Positions 60,292-64,000 of a DNA stretch of 64,000 nucleotides are shown piece after piece; positions within the stretch are counted from its first letter, which is position 1, and every line of letters starts with the position of its first letter. The notes beneath the pieces were generated by a model. It was not told the origin of the DNA, made no database searches, and saw only the letters and a program-made list of their open reading frames with translations. Source of the stretch: Sthenelais limicola (Eukaryota > Annelida > Polychaeta > Phyllodocida > Sigalionidae); contig OW804096.1 in assembly GCA_942159475.1 (NCBI GenBank), positions 124,920,941 to 124,984,940 on the forward strand, written 5' to 3'. Position numbers and translations under genes: made by a program.

Positions 60292-63200
60292 ATGGCTGAG
60301 AAACCTGCATCCTCCCACCAAATTCAAGATGGCCTCCTCTCCAGAATGGAACTCAATGATCACAAGGCTGGAATGGAAGGGCTGGACAGAGATCGAATTA
60401 ATAAAATAATACTAGAAGCTTCCAAAGGTACATATATTCTATTCAGAAAAGCTATGTATGTAATTCTATAAGCCTATCCTTCACTAAAATCAATTATCTG
60501 TCAGATTTTCCATTTCTTGATGAAATGATGATATATTTCATTTGTTCTTTAAGTTGGCAGAAATAAGCTGTCCCTCTTGAATTTAATCTATGTCTTCCCG
60601 GACAGACGCAAAGTTAAACGTTAAAATATCTTCAGTAACATTACAATTTTAAACGTCATCAGTGTGTGAAACCGTTTTGTCAGATTTTCAGGTCATTTTG
60701 CCAATAAAGTCTTATATTTCTGTAATTCCACAATTGTTACTTTACTAAGTATACTGTCTATTGTTTTAATTTTAAGACATTTCTCAGTAATGAGAGAACA
60801 AGAGAAATAATAAAGGACACCCTTTTGCTAAAAAAAGAAATACAGCTTCAGGTAAAAAAGGAAAGGTCTATTCGATCTATGATTCCATGTACAGAGTCTG
60901 GCAAAAATGTGTTCTGTTGTTGGGACCCTTCTTTCACAAGCCTTGTGTCAAATGTCATCTTCAAATAGGTTCTTGTTTTATCATTTTTAAATAGGTTGTC
61001 ATTGTTATCTTTCCTAGGTTCTCGGTTCTATGAAAACGAACAGAAAAAAGAGCAGCAGGTAACACTGAGAATTAACGAGCAGCAGCGTCGCCTAGAGGAG
61101 CTCACAGAAGCCCAAATTCTGCAGGGGGTAACGGAGGTGAGGCATTAATTTTTACTTCTGAGGGGCTAGATCTAAGGGTCAAGGTCGATAGAATGCTTTT
61201 GAGAAGTCAAGGCTACAATAGTCTTCCCTCACCTGTCCTGAGACCGGAGTTTTAGCTAGGTTCTGTCAATCCCTTGGTGTCAAGGATTAATCTATTCAGG
61301 AGGGTCTTCTTTGATTTATGTCTGAACAATACAATATCACAGTTCTGCTCTTTATAAGCCCTTACCGCTCTGCCTTTTTAAAGTAAATAGTTCATTTGTC
61401 GTAAGCCTTAGCTTGCTAATATATCTAACCATGTAACTTTTTAAAGCGATGTTTGACAAAGGTGATATATGCCGTTGCGACCCAAAGAATTATACCTATA
61501 TTAATCCCTTTTGTAAAATAAAAAATTGACTTTGTTAGGATCCGCATTCTCTATTCATTTAACTTTACTTAATCCCCCATTTTCTATTTAATAAAACCCG
61601 AATTTCCTCGATTATTATAATCCAATAAACTTCTCACATGTACGCCCAGGCCGACCTTCTGCTAGCCACTATAGAAGGAAGCAGGGACCTTTCTCGCAGT
61701 ATTGTGCACGTTGACATGGACGCATTTTATGCAGCTGTAGAAATGAAGGACAAACCTCAACTCAAGTCAGTACCAATGGCAGTAGGTGGTAATAACATGC
61801 TGGTAAGAGACTTTCTTTATAGCATAGTTATGTAGTGCTGATCCAAATAAATTCTTAGTTTACCTTTATAAAATACAATAATGCCTCTATTATTGACAAA
61901 CATTTGACTGCATGGGCTTATTAAGTTATTTTAACATCCACATTCAGAAGGTGTTATAAACTTTTGGTATTCTTTCCCTCTCTATGCAACATGTTGTAGA
62001 TTAATAACATTTTTTTAGATCCTCAGATGATATTTATAATCTTCCATTTTATTAGAATTATATTCTACGAGGGCTTTGCGGTACATACTTTGCCACTCTG
62101 AAATCCTTTCTAAACCATTCTGTTGTGTTTCTCTTGTAGAGCACTTCTAACTACCTAGCAAGACGGTATGGCGTCCGTGCCGCCATGCCTGGCTTCATTG
62201 CAAAGAAGCTCTGTCCCCAGCTTGTCATCGTCCCAACCAACTTTGACAAATACACAGCAGTAAGTAAGCAGGTCAGGGCTGTAATGGCTGACTATGATCC
62301 TAACTTCTCCCCCATGAGCTTGGACGAAGCTTATCTCGATTTTACTAAACACTTACAAGTGAGGCAAGATTTTGACGCTGATGATAGAACATTCACTGTG
62401 GTCTTGGATGAGGCAGAGTTGTGCAAATGCGAGAATAAAGAGAGAGGGATTCGTGAAGATACAGATATTAGAAAGCCCAAGGATGATTGTCCACCAGATA
62501 CTACTGCAACGTGTTTGCGTGAAAGTGCAAATGATGATGATAAAGATAACTGTGATGATCTGGCACAAGACGAACCGCCTGATAAGCCAGTAGATCTTAA
62601 GCCTATACAATGTTCTACTTGTGGAAAATATATCTATGAAGAACGTGGAAGGAAGGAGGAATTCGGAACATTAGTTGAGGAGGCAGTAAGGGAGATGCGG
62701 GCGAGAATACATTGGCAAACCAAGCTTACTGCTAGTGCTGGTAATTATGACCTACGTTTATCCCTTAAGTTTTATTTTATAAAATATACTTAACGGTCTG
62801 AATATGAAAGGGCCAGGAGAATCCAGTTACTGGTTTAGAAAACAGAATACCGTGGTATATCTGACATCTGTTTTGGAAATAAATATGGAAATGTTTATAG
62901 TGGAAAATCATCTTAAACTTAGACTAGCCAGATTAAATTGTAATTAATAAAACTCACACACATATAAGACATTTATGTTGTACTGAGAAGCCTGAAAAAC
63001 CCGCGACCTACCCAATGAAAATAATATCTTTAAAACTTGATTTAAAAGAAAGAAGTATCTCCTAGCCTGGGACTCATTCATTGAGTACTAATATTAACAA
63101 TACATCCATACATCTGTCATCGACTCATCCTCTTCGCCCCCTAGTGTGTTTTCACTAATGTGTTTTCATCCTCTATAATTATTAGATGTAAAAGAAAAAG

Positions 63201-63971
63201 TACTGTGGAACTGGTGACGTGAAAGGAGTTACAACGACCTCGTATCACCAGAAATTGTATAATAAAAAAAACTATTGATAATTGAGGGGAAAAAATCGTA
63301 TTTGATGCATACTGATCTGTGATTAATTTTGATTATTCTAAGGTCAATTATCTATTGCTGTATTTTCAGGTATTGCACCTAATACGATGCTTGCAAAAGT
63401 CTGCTCAGATAAAAACAAACCTAATGGTCAGTATTACCTGAAACCTCGACGCGGAGATGTGATAGACTTTATATCAGGCTTAGATATCCGCAAGGTAAAT
63501 GTCAAAGATGGCTATAATTTTGTATCATTCACTTGATGCTTTTAGAGTTGCATTTTGTACTCATTGGTGGTAAACCGGTGGCGTTTTCTTTTGTCTTCAT
63601 GATCCTAGTGCCTCATTACCGCCCCTTATCGATGAAATCAAACAATAATATATTTTACTTCTGTAATATAGCTCTATTAGTTTCGCTGTTCTCCTCAAAT
63701 GTAAAAGAAATTGAGGCTAAGGCAAGCACGGACTGTATATCTTCATAAGTTGATGCTGGGGTTCATGTGTATTATCTGGATTTTTTTTCATAATTTTCTG
63801 ACAGATCGGTGGTGTAGGTAAGGTCGCTGAGAGGATGTTGAGAAGTTTGGGAATACAGAAATGCAGTGATCTCTATGAAAAGCGCGGGATACTCTACCAC
63901 CTGTACTCTAAAATCTCCTTCAATTATTTCATGAGGATCACCTTGGCCATTAGCTCTACAACAGTCGAAAG
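60292..63971 (+). CDS. POLK: DNA polymerase kappa, 5' part (six coding exons, continues past window)
   Basis: Exons 60292-60427, 61018-61136, 61650-61802, 62140-62740, 63370-63494 and 63805-63971 join in phase to 433 codons and an open donor. The product is the Y-family translesion polymerase that bypasses bulky lesions in the nucleus. The N-terminal clasp ([13 protein letters not shown]) marks it as kappa. [11 protein letters not shown] puts the metal-binding Asp at 107, and MSLDEAY puts Asp198/Glu199 at the human positions. The palm/finger part and start of the thumb with its helix-hairpin-helix ([12 protein letters not shown]) follow. Between about 212 and 308 an acidic, Cys-containing linker replaces the variable human insert. 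The start is a good Kozak ATG (CGCCATGG). A polypyrimidine acceptor at 60274-60275 suggests a 5'-UTR intron. PCNA/ubiquitin-binding zinc fingers would lie beyond the window. Confidence 0.96.
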
Positions 63972-64000
63972 GTGGGTGCAATTACATTCCTCTATTTCCC

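Overview
The window is animal nuclear DNA. It is AT-rich and intron-rich, and it is crowded with microsatellites, minisatellites, small inverted-repeat elements, tRNA-derived SINEs and LTR retroelements. It contains an alpha-tubulin gene and DNA polymerase kappa, whose catalytic residues fall at the same residue numbers as in the human enzyme. The best fit is a marine invertebrate, with an echinoderm or other deuterostome most likely. The species cannot be fixed from the sequence alone.

Layout. From 1 to about 16.1 kb I see no convincing gene. This stretch holds a 1.4-kb inverted-repeat element with a perfect 36-bp palindrome (1117-2536), several smaller repeats, and a compound satellite block at 12.29-13.66 kb whose long two-strand ORFs are artefacts. 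From 16.16 to 31.64 kb the minus strand carries a 17-exon gene that I assembled splice by splice into one open frame of 804 codons plus stop. It encodes a secreted protein that looks like a glycoside hydrolase. Intron 12 of this gene contains a 4-kb non-coding LTR element with two identical 197-bp LTRs.

From 34.0 to 57.3 kb the minus strand carries alpha-tubulin. Two coding exons lie at 34212-36077. The best candidate for the ATG-only first exon is 21 kb upstream, at 57090. Inside that long first intron sits a complete Ty3/gypsy-type endogenous retrovirus (41432-52730), also on the minus strand. It has two identical 512-bp LTRs, a 4-bp target duplication (CATG), intact gag, pol and env-like ORFs, and a probable -1 frameshift site at the gag/pol junction. 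Its env-like protein resembles the baculovirus F / errantivirus class of fusion proteins and has an unusually long C-terminal tail.

From 60.28 kb to the window end, DNA polymerase kappa runs on the plus strand. Six coding exons are visible and the gene continues past the edge. A weakly supported minus-strand gene fragment lies between the tubulin promoter and POLK (58.7-59.36 kb).

How the parts relate: tubulin, polymerase kappa and the secreted enzyme are independent housekeeping-type genes. What joins the region is recent retroelement activity. Two LTR elements with no visible LTR divergence sit in introns, each in the same orientation as its host gene and each with a 4-bp target duplication.
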